Source: Haberlea rhodopensis
Taxonomy: Eukaryota; Streptophyta; Magnoliopsida; Lamiales; Gesneriaceae
Direction of reading: 5' to 3'
DNA length: 64,000 bases
NCBI GenBank assembly: GCA_907163345.1
Contig: CAJQUN010000152.1
Coordinates: forward strand, 1,116,001 to 1,180,000
Below are positions 23,051 through 35,374 of the stretch, piece after piece. The notes beneath the pieces are model-generated. The model was not told the DNA's origin. It searched no databases and saw only the letters and a list, made by a program, of their open reading frames with translations. The first letter of the stretch is position 1; each line of letters begins with the position of its first letter. Both the position numbers and the translations under genes were made by a program.

Positions 23051-23816
23051 CTACCTCAATATCTTTTTAATTCCTCTAAAGTTTGGCTTGTTCGCCTTGC
23101 ACTTCTTTGAGAAGTCATCACCAGTCCTTGTTCCTCCATCTTTTATTGATTGATGTGGTCGATCAGGAGGTTGTTTCCTTTCAATAGTAGGATCCTGCAA
23201 GTGAGAAGAGAGAGGGTCAGCAGTATCATGAGTAAATAAAACAATAATGGTATTAAAATAATGTACAAGTCTTGAATCCGTATCTCCTTTGTCCACAAGG
23301 CCTTCAGTAGCCTTTTCCATCTCAAACAAATCATCAAATTCAAATTCAGAATCAAGTTCATCATTGATATTCATAGCACAACTAGATTTTTCATGTGTTC
23401 AATGGGTTCATAGATATTGAATTTTGCAATCTCACCATCAAACTCCATTGTTAAAAGACCTCTATTCACATCTATCACAGATTTAGAGGTTTTCAAGAGT
23501 GGTCTCCCTAATAAGATGGGGCTAGATCGATCGCCATTTTCCACGTTTAGGACATAGAAATTAGCGGGAAAAACCAAATTCTCTACTTATACAAGTATGT
23601 CCTCTACTATCCCCTAAGATGGACCGTGGACCTATCAGCTAATTGTATCACAATAGAATTTCGTTTCAAACGTCCAGGTTTTAATTGTGTGTAGATTGAG
23701 TAAGTCATAACATTAATAGAAGCTCCTAAGTCTAGCATTGCTTTATCAATCCTAGTGTTTCCAATCACACAGGGGATAGAAAACATACCAGATTCCTTAC
23801 ATTTTGTGGGGATGTT
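23051..23816 (-). pseudogene. Protease region and post-protease tail of E
   Basis: On the minus strand, the joint KCKESGMF is followed by the catalytic DLGASINVM (about 23,740-23,716), then frame breaks. The C-terminal strands FPANFYVLNVENG and PILLGRPLLKTSK...LLTMEFDG read at 23,577-23,440. A second open stretch (23,374-23,051) encodes the post-protease tail with THDTADPLSS and NKPNFRGIKKILR, also present in A. The pieces are in different frames, so no full product is possible. No RT follows. Confidence 0.75.
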
Positions 23817-24643
23817 CTTTGGATGACAGCAGACACATTCTCACCCAGCTCAATCTTGGGGCACCCTTTGATTTTTTGCTCCTATCCGATTTCCATACTT
23901 CCTTCAAGAATTTAGCATATCGATGTACCTTCTTTATAGCATCACATAGTGGAGCGTTTTCCTTGCACCTCCGAAATGTTTGATAGAGCCCCTTGATGCC
24001 CTTGTCTTTCCAATTCACATTCAATGCAAGGGAATGGGGTTTCAATTTTATATTCATGAAGTGGAGAGAACTTACCTCGTATCTTCTCATCTTGCATAAG
24101 CTACTCGCTGTCCTTCTTGGTGTCCTTTTTTTTCTTTCACATCTTCGTTCTTGGGTGGTGTCAGTAGCACCTTCTTCCCAGCTTCATCTTCACTCCTATT
24201 CAATGTGATGATGCTCACATGTTCCCTAGGGTTCACCACTGGCTTCGAGGGTAATTTATGTGACCCTTGAGCACCAAACGGTTGAGGTTGGTGGCAAGTT
24301 GTCCCACTTGAGTATTTATGCTTTGAATGCTCACCCTCGTCTCCTGTTGAAATTTCATATTACTTTCAGCCATAACTTGAATAATATTTTCTAAGGTGTC
24401 GCAAGTGGCATGCATTGGAGGTTATTCATGCCTTTGAAATGGCTGTCTGTAGGGTGGAGGGTGGTGCATCGGTTGATTCCCATAGCTCTGGTTCAGCTAC
24501 TCCCTCCAACCTTGATTTTAGTTGCTTGGTGGTTGGTCATAGCTCCTTTGAGGCTATCCCGAAAATCCACCCGCTGCGTTTACGTGCTCAGTGGATGTCT
24601 CTTGAAGTGCGGGACATGCATCAGTAGGATGGCACGTGGCTAG
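23797..24643 (-). pseudogene. gag: gag of E, C-terminal part (right of the B insertion in reading order)
   Basis: Begins in the zinc-knuckle codons (HPTDAC at about 24,627-24,610), continues through LENIIQVMAESNMKFQQETRVSIQ (24,390-24,320) and on to GLYQTFRRCKENAPLCDAI and KFLKEVWK just before the protease joint. Several frameshifts and stops are present. It is the same protein as gag of A (32,842-33,876). Confidence 0.75.
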
Positions 24644-27523
24644 TGTAAGGCCCCGATATTTTGATTACGGTTAATTAAATATAATTTGGGAATTTATTAA
24701 TAATTAATTTGTGATTAATTAATTAGAAGTGAAATTGACAATATAAATGTCAACTGACAATTTAGTCGGAACATGATATATATTTGACTTGGTAAAATAA
24801 TACATTTAAAATATTTGATTAAAATGAAGAATTTATTTTTGTTAGTATATTAGTGGATATAAATCCCAAGTGTCTCTATACATCTAATATATCAGTACAC
24901 CGATGACAGTCCGATGTACATGACTGGACTGGAAACAATGTTATTAATACATAGCCAGCCCATTTTTCACATACAAAAAAAAGTAACAACACACATACCA
25001 GACCCGATTCTTTCTCCTTCACATGCACCCTGTGCTCGTGTCTGACCACCGCACTTAAAAGAGCTGCGCCCGGAGCCGTCCGGCCGCCTCCCGGTGCGTC
25101 CGACCTACTACCGTGTTCCTCACTCTCAGGCGCAACTTTCCACACCAAGAATTCACGGTAAGAGTTCCCAAAACCCGTCGATTTAGCCCTGAATGTATCG
25201 ATTTCGAATTTCTAGGGTTCTTCAAATTTCAGTTCGATTCCTCCTTTTTAATCTTAAATTGTTTCGATTATGCATGTCTAATCCCTTCCCCTCACCATGA
25301 CCGATGTTTCCCCTCCGGTCTCCGCCCTTATCGCCATCGTAAGCCACTGGAAACCGCCCTGAAGTGTTCGGCTACTGTTCATGAATTTTGGGGAAATCGT
25401 GAGTTTCGAATTTCCATCTTTTAATTTGAAATTTAGCCTTCATTTTGAGCTTTGAATTGTTGGATGATTTATGGTATGATGTTGGAGAAGCTGCATGTCA
25501 AAAATATTACAGTAATAGTCAGATATTTTTTGCCACTGTGATTGAGCTAAATTAAGCATTAGCTAGATGGATGCAAACGATTCACTTTTAAGCTGGATAA
25601 ATCTTGTATTGGAGGATTTTACAGATTTTTCAAATAGTCTTGTGGTTTGGATCAATTCGTGCTGAAAATTGGGAAAATGCCTATTGATTTATGATTTTAG
25701 GATGCATGTTCCAAATTCATAGTTAGTTAACTAATAACTCATATATATCCAACTTTAGCTTGATGAATCATGTATGAATGGATTTCATGTAATCTTAAAG
25801 GTATTTTTGGTTTGAGTTCGAGTTTCTTGCTAGTTGGATTTCAAATATGCTGCATTTTTTGGAATCTGCTGCTATAAGCTGCATATGCGAGTATAATGCG
25901 TGTGTAGGTGCATGTTTTAGCAATACTTGAGTAAATGCAGAGCTGGCCTCACATCCTTGCTGTAATAACTGAGTTTATTTTTTCAAGTGATTAATAATAT
26001 TGAATAATGTACATGGACATGATTGAAATGGAAAGTGTTGAATTTCGAATTATTGCCAGGCTATATGGTTTCATCGGAGTGGTTTGGAAGCTAAGAGTTA
26101 TCCTTAAATACTGAAAACCTCATGAAATGAACTGCACGAACTTGGGAAATCAAATCAATATGCGAGCGAATGTAGTTTAAATATACAAGGAAATTGAATA
26201 TGAGATGGAATTGAGATGTTTCTAATTACTTCATTTTAACAAATTAAATGACATAGTATCATTGAATGAATATTTGGAATTGTGTAGATCTTATTAAATT
26301 CCATACTGAAATGTCATTGATGTGATCGAAGATATCGAGATTGGGCAACAAAGAAATAGGTATGTTGCGATCGGTAACATATGACAGGTATCTGTATTAT
26401 TTGATATATGAATTGCTGAACTTACGTGAATTACGTGAAACTACCTGGCTATGTGAAACTACTTGGCTATGTGATTTTAATTGAATCATAAGCATTCACA
26501 ACATTCATGATTGCCATATCGATGTATGAAAATAAATATTTTGTTAACACACATCATTTTGATAAATATACATCGATCTATGACATACATGTTGGGCATA
26601 TCATGTTGATCTATCCGTTTCCTTAATATCCTTGATGATGATTTGATTTACTCTGAGTGTCGGGGATGATGAGCACGGTGATGACAGGCAGTATAGGTAG
26701 CGACTGTAGTCACGCGCATGTCACCAGACCTAGACGCGACGGATGGACGAACACAACACATAGGATGAGTCTCCTAGCGCAATGTGCGTGTGTTGTCACC
26801 CTCTGCTCGAGCTTGATATTGATTGTTGATACCTTTCTTTGGACTCCGATTTGATATCTTGAGATTCGATCCATTGTACCTTACATGGATTGCATTACAT
26901 TGCACTGCATTACATCATATATCACATTTTATAGATGCATATTGTATTTACTTTATAGCTTCATATTGGGCTTTGGCTCACCCCATAGGGGGCTGTTGTT
27001 GTCTTTGTGTGTGGACAATGGTAGGTATTACAGGTAACCAGGATCCCAAAAAGGGAATACTCGTTGAAGCCTTACTTGAGGTTGTTTCTTTTGTCTATTT
27101 CACAGTCGTAGGATAGCTAAATTATACCATGGTGTGTCCTGGAATGTATAATTATGTAATTTGAGTTATTTTCAGTTCAGCCTTGAGAAATTGTGAATAT
27201 TTGCTGTTTCTTTACTGCTGATGGTATTATGTAAATATTTTGAGTGCTGGAGACTTATTGTGCATGCTATGGTATTATGTAAATATTTTGAGTACGGATT
27301 ATGTGCTGGATGCCCATGATGCATTCTATGGTATTATGTACTGCACTGGGATATTATTTTATGCTTTTCATTTTTCTGGTATGTCCCTCGTGCGTCGAGG
27401 TCATGCCGAAATTTTGAGAGCCACTTGTTGGCAGGACTTTAAAAAAATAAAATTCTTCCGCTGTTTACAAATTTATAATCATTGTGTGATAATTAAACAC
27501 TTGATTAGGAACATGTCCTCACA
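24644..27523 (+). repeat. 5' LTR of B (2,880 bp)
   Basis: Starts TGTAAGGCCCCGATATTTTG and ends TCCTCACA. Collinear with 43,651-43,732 plus 54,432-56,999. The 3' LTR lacks about 290 bp present here (about 25,112-25,404), next to a GC-rich block (25,060-25,110). No coding region. Confidence 0.85.
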
Positions 27524-27526
27524 GTA

Positions 27527-27538
27527 TGGTATCAGAGC
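27527..27538 (+). promoter_or_regulatory. PBS of B, initiator tRNA-Met
   Basis: TGGTATCAGAGC, 3 bp after the LTR end. Confidence 0.85.
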
Positions 27539-29439
27539 ATAAACTGGAAATGCTCTAGTCTTGAGTATTCTGTACACTTTGAATAGGCACGAATGAACAT
27601 GTGCGTATGTATTTGAACTTATGTGACATATTTGCTCTTACATTATTTGGAGTGAAATAGTTGATTTCAATATGTGATTTATGTTTGAGTGTGCTGAGTC
27701 GCGTCGTATTGATGTTGAGATGTTGACCACGATATCGATACAATACTGTTTATGTTTGATAAAACTTAGTAGGGAAAGAGTTTACACTCGAACACCTACG
27801 AAACCTGTTATTATTGAACAAATGCTGCATTAGGTTAAATATATGAAGATTATGCATATCATGAGACATTCAAACTGTTTTACGAAATATTATTAAGTAA
27901 AATGTCTTTGAACAATGAAATTTTAATGAGTATGGGGTCATTGAGCATGAAGTTGCTCTGGAACCTGTTGAGAATAACATTATCTATTGAATTATGAGAT
28001 AATTGAAATGAGAGTCCTTGAATGAGATTGAGATATCTCCAGGACATAGAGCCATTTGGATTTCGGCATTGTAATGCTGGAAAAGAATGATATACGGCTA
28101 TGACAAATGAGTTAAAGATATGACAGTTTTACAAAAAGTAAAAAGAATGAACTAACGAATATGTTGTATGAAAACATAGTTAGATGCTAGCTTTGATGAA
28201 CTGAAATATAGATTTGATGTTGTAATCAAGATTGAGTTGTATAAAACATCATGAGATGTTGAGAAAATACAAAATTTTGAGATATAGATCGAGAATTTTT
28301 GGGAAGTTTTATCCTTAGGATGAATTCCCATGTATCTCAAAACATTTTGAAATGAAATTTAATGCTGAGATGGCTAATTTGACATATGATCGAACCTACA
28401 GAATATTATTTTTTTCAATAAGTAGTTTGATGTGAATTGATTAATATGAATATGTGGAATATTAGGACAGGATGTCTAAGTCGAAATTCCTTCTGTGTTG
28501 CGATACTTCATAATTTGACTGAGATTAAGTAATGAATTAAGAGTAATGAATAACTTGTAAGTTATTCAAACTTTTAATCCTGAGAAAGGATTGAGTCTTT
28601 TCAAGTGTTTATATATTAATAACACAGATGAAGCACAAATGATGTGACTCATCAGCATACATAATAAGAGAATGTATAGATGTACATCCAGAACATGAAT
28701 TGAACGACGCGCAAATATGGTTCGATATATGTAAAAACCATTAATGAAATGATTATATACAAACTTTGCGTAAATGTACCATAAAATCTGTTTCAAGCAA
28801 AGTTGAATTTTCTGAAAATGTAGAATTGGTACGAACCCAGACCTGGAGATCGCACGACAGTAGTGTTGAACACGAACTTGGGCCAGAACTATTAGGAATC
28901 TCAGGTTAACTGAAGTGATAATTTGGGTCTATTAAAGGATAGAATTTGCATGGACTTGAGTATTAACTTAGTTTAGACTCCATGCACTTGTGGTAAAGTT
29001 TTGAGAAAAGTTTAAAACTGGTAAAACTTTCGAAGATACTTCCAATGAGATTTGAAAGCATACCGATATAGAGATTTTGACTCGGTATTGAATTTTGACA
29101 ACTGCAATGATTGTCTTCTTCGGACATTTTTGTACGCCTACAAGAAGATTTGCACTTTGACTAGTATCCGGTGTCAATCCAAAGCCAAGATCCGCAGTTA
29201 ATCTATCTTGTTGTTCGATGTATGAATATGTCATATGAATATTCTAATTCTTGAAATTTTCTTGGACTAGATGAGTTGAATCCTTTGACAAATTCTTGAT
29301 CAAATTTTAAGTCCTTCGAGATGAGAATAGGCTGTGTTGAATATCCTAAACAGATATCTCAGATTCCGTATATGAAATAGTTCTGATCAGTCCATCCAGC
29401 CTGAATGTGGATTGCACAGTATAGAAATCTTTCTATCAT
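27539..29439 (+). pseudogene. Degenerate 5' interior of B
   Basis: By position this should hold gag, protease and the first half of RT, but stops occur in every frame and I recognise no motif. It is shorter than those domains need, so deletions are likely. Confidence 0.5.
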
Positions 29440-30479
29440 GTTATTTAGCGGGATTGACTTTTCCCATCGATAGTGAAGAATATGAAAATCTCACACCACT
29501 TATGCGATTGTGAACCTCCGAATTTGTTTTTATCAATTCCTTCTGACATCAAAGAAAAGTAGGACATATCTGAATCGATCTTTCAGTTTCCTATTAGGAA
29601 ATGATTCTATTTGCTAAGCTATCCAAATGGAAATTTTGGATGATTGAAGTGATACTCTTGAGCCACATCATTTCTTGACGTAGCATTTCTGTTGATTCAA
29701 CTAAGGTCGAAGTAGTGTTAAATGGGCTAAGACCTACAAATTCATGAGGTCCGATGTTTTTTTGGTTTAGCGGGATTTCAAATGTCGATTTATCGAAAGG
29801 ATTGTTTTGAAAATGGCTAAACCTATTACTCAACTGACAGCGAAAAGTTGAAAATGTATTCGGTCAGATGAGTATGAAATTTTTTCTTGAGACCCTGTAT
29901 ATAGTTTTAAACTGTTAACAAATGTTTTGTTTTAAAATTTGACGTCATTATTTATACGGGGAAAATTGTTTTATTATTCGGACCACAAGAACTTAAAATA
30001 TGTATTCTGATATGAATACGAGGCAATGCAGGTTGATGAATTACGATGTGAATCTCTTGAAGGTTTACGATGGTGAAGCTCAATATCATTCTAGACGAAT
30101 GAATGTCGCTACGGCTGTCCTCAGTCGTAAAGTCCGCGAGTTTATTCTAGTTTTTGTTCGTATCACCAAGTGCATGCTGATATCTGTACTTCTGACTGAG
30201 ATACTCATTCAAACCAGAATTCTATAGTTGTTTCAGCATTTCAAGTTGAGTCTGTATTTTTCTTTCCTTGCAAGCGGACTTATCCGTATTCAAATACGAC
30301 CCTGTTGTTTATCGAGGATATGTTACGTACTGTAGCGAATGATTTGAACATTGGAGCACATGAAGCTTTGCCGATAATCAAAGTTTCTATATTGATACCT
30401 ACCAAACGAGCTTAGGTTCGACATCTTTTGAAATATTTTGGAAGAGATGTTGTAGATCGCCTCTAGCCTGGAAAGAAAT
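29440..30479 (+). pseudogene. RT and RNase H remnants of B
   Basis: Frame-hopping reading recovers chromovirus motifs. About 29,650-29,740 carries the RT connection (like 'VAFLGHVIS...ISVDSTKVE'). About 29,745-29,850 matches the RT end (FLGLAGYYRRF-like, then KMAKPITQLTAKS). 30,000-30,150 holds the end of RNase H (RQCRLMNYDVNLLK and ATAVLSRKVREF, where intact elements have ADALSRK). The piece from 30,170 to the A insertion at 30,479 is too short for the missing integrase core. The many stops mean it is long dead. Confidence 0.7.
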
Positions 30480-32022
30480 TGATGTGACTAGAAATAGACA
30501 CATCTATTGCGTTTAATTGTTAACGATTTGGTATGTTTTGATGGATAATTTGATACATATACTACCTAATCGTATATTTGTGTAATTGTAGGTAGAATCG
30601 AAGAAATCGAGCTAACTAAGGCGAATAAAGATCAAGAAAAGCTTTGGAGCTAATAAGGACTCAATGTAGATAAGAAAAAGGCTAAAAATGTAATTTTAGT
30701 AGAGGTGATCGACCGCATGAAGGAGGCAATCGATCGCCTATGGACAGAAAGTTGAGCAACAAAATTCACGAAGAGGCGATCGATCGCGATAAAAGAGGCG
30801 ACCGATCGCCAAAGCCCACTGGAGCCAAGCGATCGATCGCGAGAAAAGTGGCGATCTATCACCTAAGGAAAATCGTCGAAAAAAAAGAGCTAGCGATCGA
30901 TCGCCACCTTATGGCGATCGATCGCCAGCAGTGTTTTGGAAAGATTGGATTCTTGATTTCTTTCCTTCCTACATGGGCTCTAACCTACCCCATCAGCCTC
31001 AATACCTCTTAATACTTGAAAATTAGTCTCTTTTGAGAGAGAATTCAGACTTTAGAAAAAAAAAATTAGATTTTAGAATAATTTTTCTTTCAATTTTTGT
31101 GAAGAACGCTCGAAGAACGAGGACGGAATCGACAAGCCGGAATCGTGCTTCCTTTTAGTAACTTTTTCTTTTCCTATTAGTTTGATACTTGCTAGATTAA
31201 TTTTGATTGTTTTTAATCTAGTTATGAGTAGCTAAATACTTTTGTGATTCTCGGTTTAGGAAAATGATACATTGGATGTTTACGATTCTTGTGAGATAAG
31301 TTTTGATTGTTGATTTTCTTTGAGTGTCAATTGTTTTTTCTGATTTGATTGTTATAATTGTTATGCATGATTGTTGGATTGATCACCTAGCTATCGTTCA
31401 TACAATTTAACGCTAAATTAGATATCAAATACGGAAATGTTTGATCCCTCTAATTTACGAAGCAACTAAGATTAATTAAATTCCGCTTGTGAGTTTGTTA
31501 AATTCTTAGGAAAAACAATTGACTAGATTAAACATAGACGCTTGGATTATGTTGTTTAGCTTCATTGATCTCACTAGTTCATATGCTATCATCGATTTAA
31601 ATCTTAATCGCTTGTATTTTGATTGATTGTTTGATAAGGGTTAAACTAGAACGCTTGGGCTACTTAACTAAACTTCAAGGTGAGATAGGACTTTGATTAT
31701 TGGATTAAACGTCCACGATGAGTATTCATAAGAAAATTGAATCGTATGTGAAGATCGATGACCAATATAGTAAACACCAATTGTAAAGTTAACCGAAAAC
31801 CGAGAATCGCTCTTTCCTCATAAGTTAATTCATCTAGTTTAATTTTGCATCATAGTAGTAGTATTATTCAATTGATTTCAAAAAACCCTTTTTATTTTTG
31901 TTTGCATAAGTTAACACAAAGATATAACATTCCTCGTGGGTTCGATCCCTACTCACGCTACTAATTTCATTACTGTTATTAACTTGAGAGGGTTAATTGG
32001 GCGTACGCGATAAACGCTACCA
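30480..32022 (+). repeat. 5' LTR of A (1,543 bp)
   Basis: TGATGTGACTAG...AACGCTACCA. Doublets at 30,706-30,736 (21 bp), 30,777-30,808 (22 bp), 30,830-30,861 (22 bp) and 30,893-30,925 (21 bp). The last is a perfect 14-bp hairpin with a 5-nt loop. Confidence 0.9.
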
Positions 32023-32027
32023 AATTT

Positions 32028-32044
32028 TGGCGCCGTTGCCGGGG
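32028..32044 (+). promoter_or_regulatory. PBS of A, tRNA-Asp
   Basis: TGGCGCCGTTGCCGGGG is an exact 17-nt complement of the plant tRNA-Asp(GUC) 3' end including CCA. Confidence 0.9.
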
Positions 32045-32109
32045 AGGCAATTACTTTTGTGTTAACGTTTTTATTTATTTAGTTAGTTTTATACTCGTGT
32101 TGTTTGTTG

Positions 32110-33876
32110 ATGAGTACAGGTGAACCCTTTGATCACGAAGAGAATTCTTACTACGATCCTGAGATCGAGAGGACACTACATCGGAGAAGAAGAGAAGCAA
32201 GGTTACTTGAGGAAGAAGAAGAGAGGAACACGATGGCTGCGAATCAAAGCTTAAGGCAGTTGGCGAATCCTAACTTGGATCAACAACCTCTCTGCATCAC
32301 TTTCCCTGCTCTCGCAAATAACGTAAATTTCGAACTCAAATCTGGTTTAATTCACTTATTGCCATCTTTTCATGGTCTTGCAGGAGAAAACCCGCACAAG
32401 CACTTGATGGAATTCCATGTGGTGTGCACTACTATGAATCCTGCTGGCGTGACGGAGGAGCAAATCAAACTGCGAGCCTTTCCATTCTCGCTAAAGGATG
32501 CTGCAAAGGATTGGCTATTCTACCTACCCTCCGGATCTATCACCACGTGGACAGATTTGCAAACAGTCTTCCTAGAGAAGTACTTTCCTGCTTCAAGGGC
32601 GACTAACATAAGAAATGAGATCTATGCTGTGAAGCAGTACCACGAGGAGTCATTGCATGAGTACTGGGAACGGTTTAAGAAGTTGTGTGCAAGCTGCACA
32701 CAACATCAGATAAGTGAACACTTGTTAATTCAATATTTCTATGAAGGTTTGCTTTCTGGTGACAGGAACTTAGTGGATGCGGCGAGCGGATGAGCTTTCA
32801 TTGACAAGACAGCGGAGGAGGCAAGGAACTTAATAGCTAACATGGCGGCCAACTCCCAACAATTTGGACATGTTCGCCATGGACAACCGACAAGAAAAGA
32901 GGTAAATGTATCCAATCTGGAACAAAAACTGATAGACTTAACTTTTCTTGTGCGTAATCTTGCAAGTGGCAATGTGGGGAAGATGAAGCCGTGCAGAATC
33001 TGTCTAGCTGCGAACCATCCCACTGATGCATGTCCATCACTACAAGAGACATCCACTGAGCACGTGAATGCAGCGGGAGGATTCCCAGGGCCACCACAAA
33101 GGAGTTATGACCATCCACCAAACAACAACAATCAAGGTTGGAGGGACCATCCGAACCAAGGCTATGGAAACCCACAGATGCACCAACCTCCACCCTACAG
33201 ACCGCCATATCAGCGACCTCCACCACCGCCAGTGCACCCTCCTTCTGACAGGTTAGAAAATATTGTTAAAGTTATTGTTGAAAATAGCTTGCAATTTCAA
33301 CAGGAGACGAGGGCGAGCATCCAAAGCTTGACTATGCAAATGGGACAACTGGCAACTTCTCTCAACAAGATTGAAGCAAGAATCTCAAATGGACTACCTT
33401 CACAACCGGAGGTGAACCCCATGGAGAATGTGAGTGTTATCACTTTGAAGATGAGCGAAGATACAGCTGAGGAGAAGGTGATACTGATGCCACTCAAGCA
33501 AGAAGAGATGACGGATATGGAGAAGGAAGTTGAAGAGCCCATACAAGAGGATGAACCATGGGGTAAGTTCCCTAAATTTTATGAATATAAAATTGAACCC
33601 CCATTCCCCCTTGCTTTTAAGGAAAATAGGAAAGATGAGGATATCAAGGAACTCTACGAGACTTTCCGACGATGTGAGGCAAACACTCCACTACATGATG
33701 CCATGATGAAGATACCTCGATGTGCGAGATTTTTGAAGGAAGTATGGAAAGTGGGTAAGAACAAGGAAGGCAAATGGTGCCCCAAGATCGAGTTAGGTGA
33801 GAATGTTTCCGCGGACATCCTACGAAGCATTCCCACAAAGTGTAAGGACCCTGGTATGTTTCTATCCCTTGTGTGA
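32110..33876 (+). pseudogene. gag: gag of A, one frame broken by a single TGA
   Basis: ATG at 32,110; an upstream TTG at 32,104 is less likely. 32,110-32,793 encodes an N-terminal basic/acidic helix, the capsid core (FELKSGLIHLLPSFHGLAGE, then WLFYLPSGSITTWTDLQ, VFLEKYFPASRATN and LHEYWERFKKLCASC) and ends DAASG followed by TGA (32,791-32,793). The same frame continues at once (AFIDKTAEEARNLIANMA) and stays open to 33,876. This second part has a zinc knuckle CRICLAANHPTDAC (C-x2-C-x4-H-x4-C), a Pro/Gln-rich linker, LQFQQETRASIQ and the FRRCEANTPLHDAM segment before the protease. The frame is lost at about 33,857, where an indel puts the protease in another phase. The TGA recurs at the same codon in E. 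Confidence 0.85.
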
Positions 33877-34222
33877 TAGGAACCACTAGAATTGAGAAGG
33901 TAATGCTAGATTTAGGATCGTCCATTAATGTCATACCTTACTTAATCTACACTCAACTAAAACCTAGACCTTTAAAACGAGACAACACTAGCTGATAAGT
34001 CCACGGTTACTTCTAGGGGGATAGTAGAGGATGTATTTGTTCATATAGAGAATTTGGTTTTTCCCGCCGATTTCTATGTCCTAGACATGGAAAATGGTGA
34101 TCCATCTAGCCCCATTCTTTTAGGGAGATGATTATTGAAAACATCAAAATTTGTGATCGACGTGAATAGCGGCCTATTAACAATGGAGTTTAATGGTGAA
34201 AGTGCAAAATTTAATATCTATG
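33840..34222 (+). pseudogene. Protease remnant of A, cut by LTR I
   Basis: From the joint CKDPGMF the frame shifts, then reads IPCVIGTTRIEKVMLDLGSS (catalytic Asp codon at 33,909) and later FPADFYVLDMENG and PILLGR, with stops between. It resumes as the post-protease tail after the insertion (TSD CTATG at 34,218-34,222 and 39,913-39,917). Confidence 0.75.
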
Positions 34223-35374
34223 TGTAAGTAATCCATCATGCATAGCAACGCAGCGGAATATAAAATTTTATGGATTACTAAACACCGGATCTATACATAG
34301 GTAATCATATCGGATAAAGGATTACAAAAGTCTCACCCTTGTAGCGTGTTTGAGCAGATTCCACGGAGCACCACGTCAAACGATCCCGAGTCACGAGCAG
34401 CACCTCCAAGATCTAGCCTCAACGGTATCCACACGATTAAACGAACAAGGGATGTTCAAGAACAAGTTGCTAGGCTTATTCTTGAACCAAAACCGAACTC
34501 ACGGTTCAAAACCGATCAATGGTGGCCAATCAAAACTCACACAACTCACGGCGGCGTTGGTGGCGGCGGCGAGTGTGATTGTCGAGTTGAGAGAGGCGGC
34601 CGAGAGCTCAAGCTAGGTTTTTGGTTTTTATGATTGTGATATCAAGGAATGAATCAAATACAATTAATCACCTTGTTATCATTATAAACAATTTAATTAA
34701 AGGCTTTCACAAAGCCTCATGGGCTCAAACCCATGATTTAATTAAATCCTCTTATTATTTAATTAAGACTCTTCTTAATTAATTAATTCATCCAATGAAT
34801 TTAATTCCCTTTATCGATTTAATCTTTTGTGCGACCCGATAGGATCTTGTAATGTTGGCAGTGACATAAAATCTCATTTTATGTTACAAGCAAGGAGCGG
34901 TGTCTAGCAACACATCGAGGCTACCCAAATTACAAGAATGTCAATGACTCGACATAACCTTTAGAACTTGTGATAATATTAACCATGTAACTTAATCCCT
35001 TTGTCCTTTGTGTTTAGATTGAACACGAGTCATGGAATAGTCATACTCGTATATTCAATCTTTATTTCTTGATCCCCAAGTAGAACTAGAATAAACGAAT
35101 AAGCTCGATATCTCATATCGACTCATTCGAGCATGGCCATGCATTTTAGTTCTCACTTGATCAAGGGCCAAACACATCTCCTGTTATATAGGAGGGACAA
35201 ATCCTCTCTCGATCAGTCAACATCCCTCTACATAATTCGTAGTGTATCCAATAATCGCCTTTATAGTATACCCTGTTACGGGTAACGTTTGACAATATCA
35301 AGATACATAACTCCTTATGTTGGGATCTCTCATGATCACAAGTCGTAAAGATTACATACATTATTATCACTATG

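Noticed and set aside
34346..34633. Overlapping 95- and 88-aa ORFs
   Set aside because: They lie within solo LTR I, in a GC-rich stretch, without a recognisable domain.
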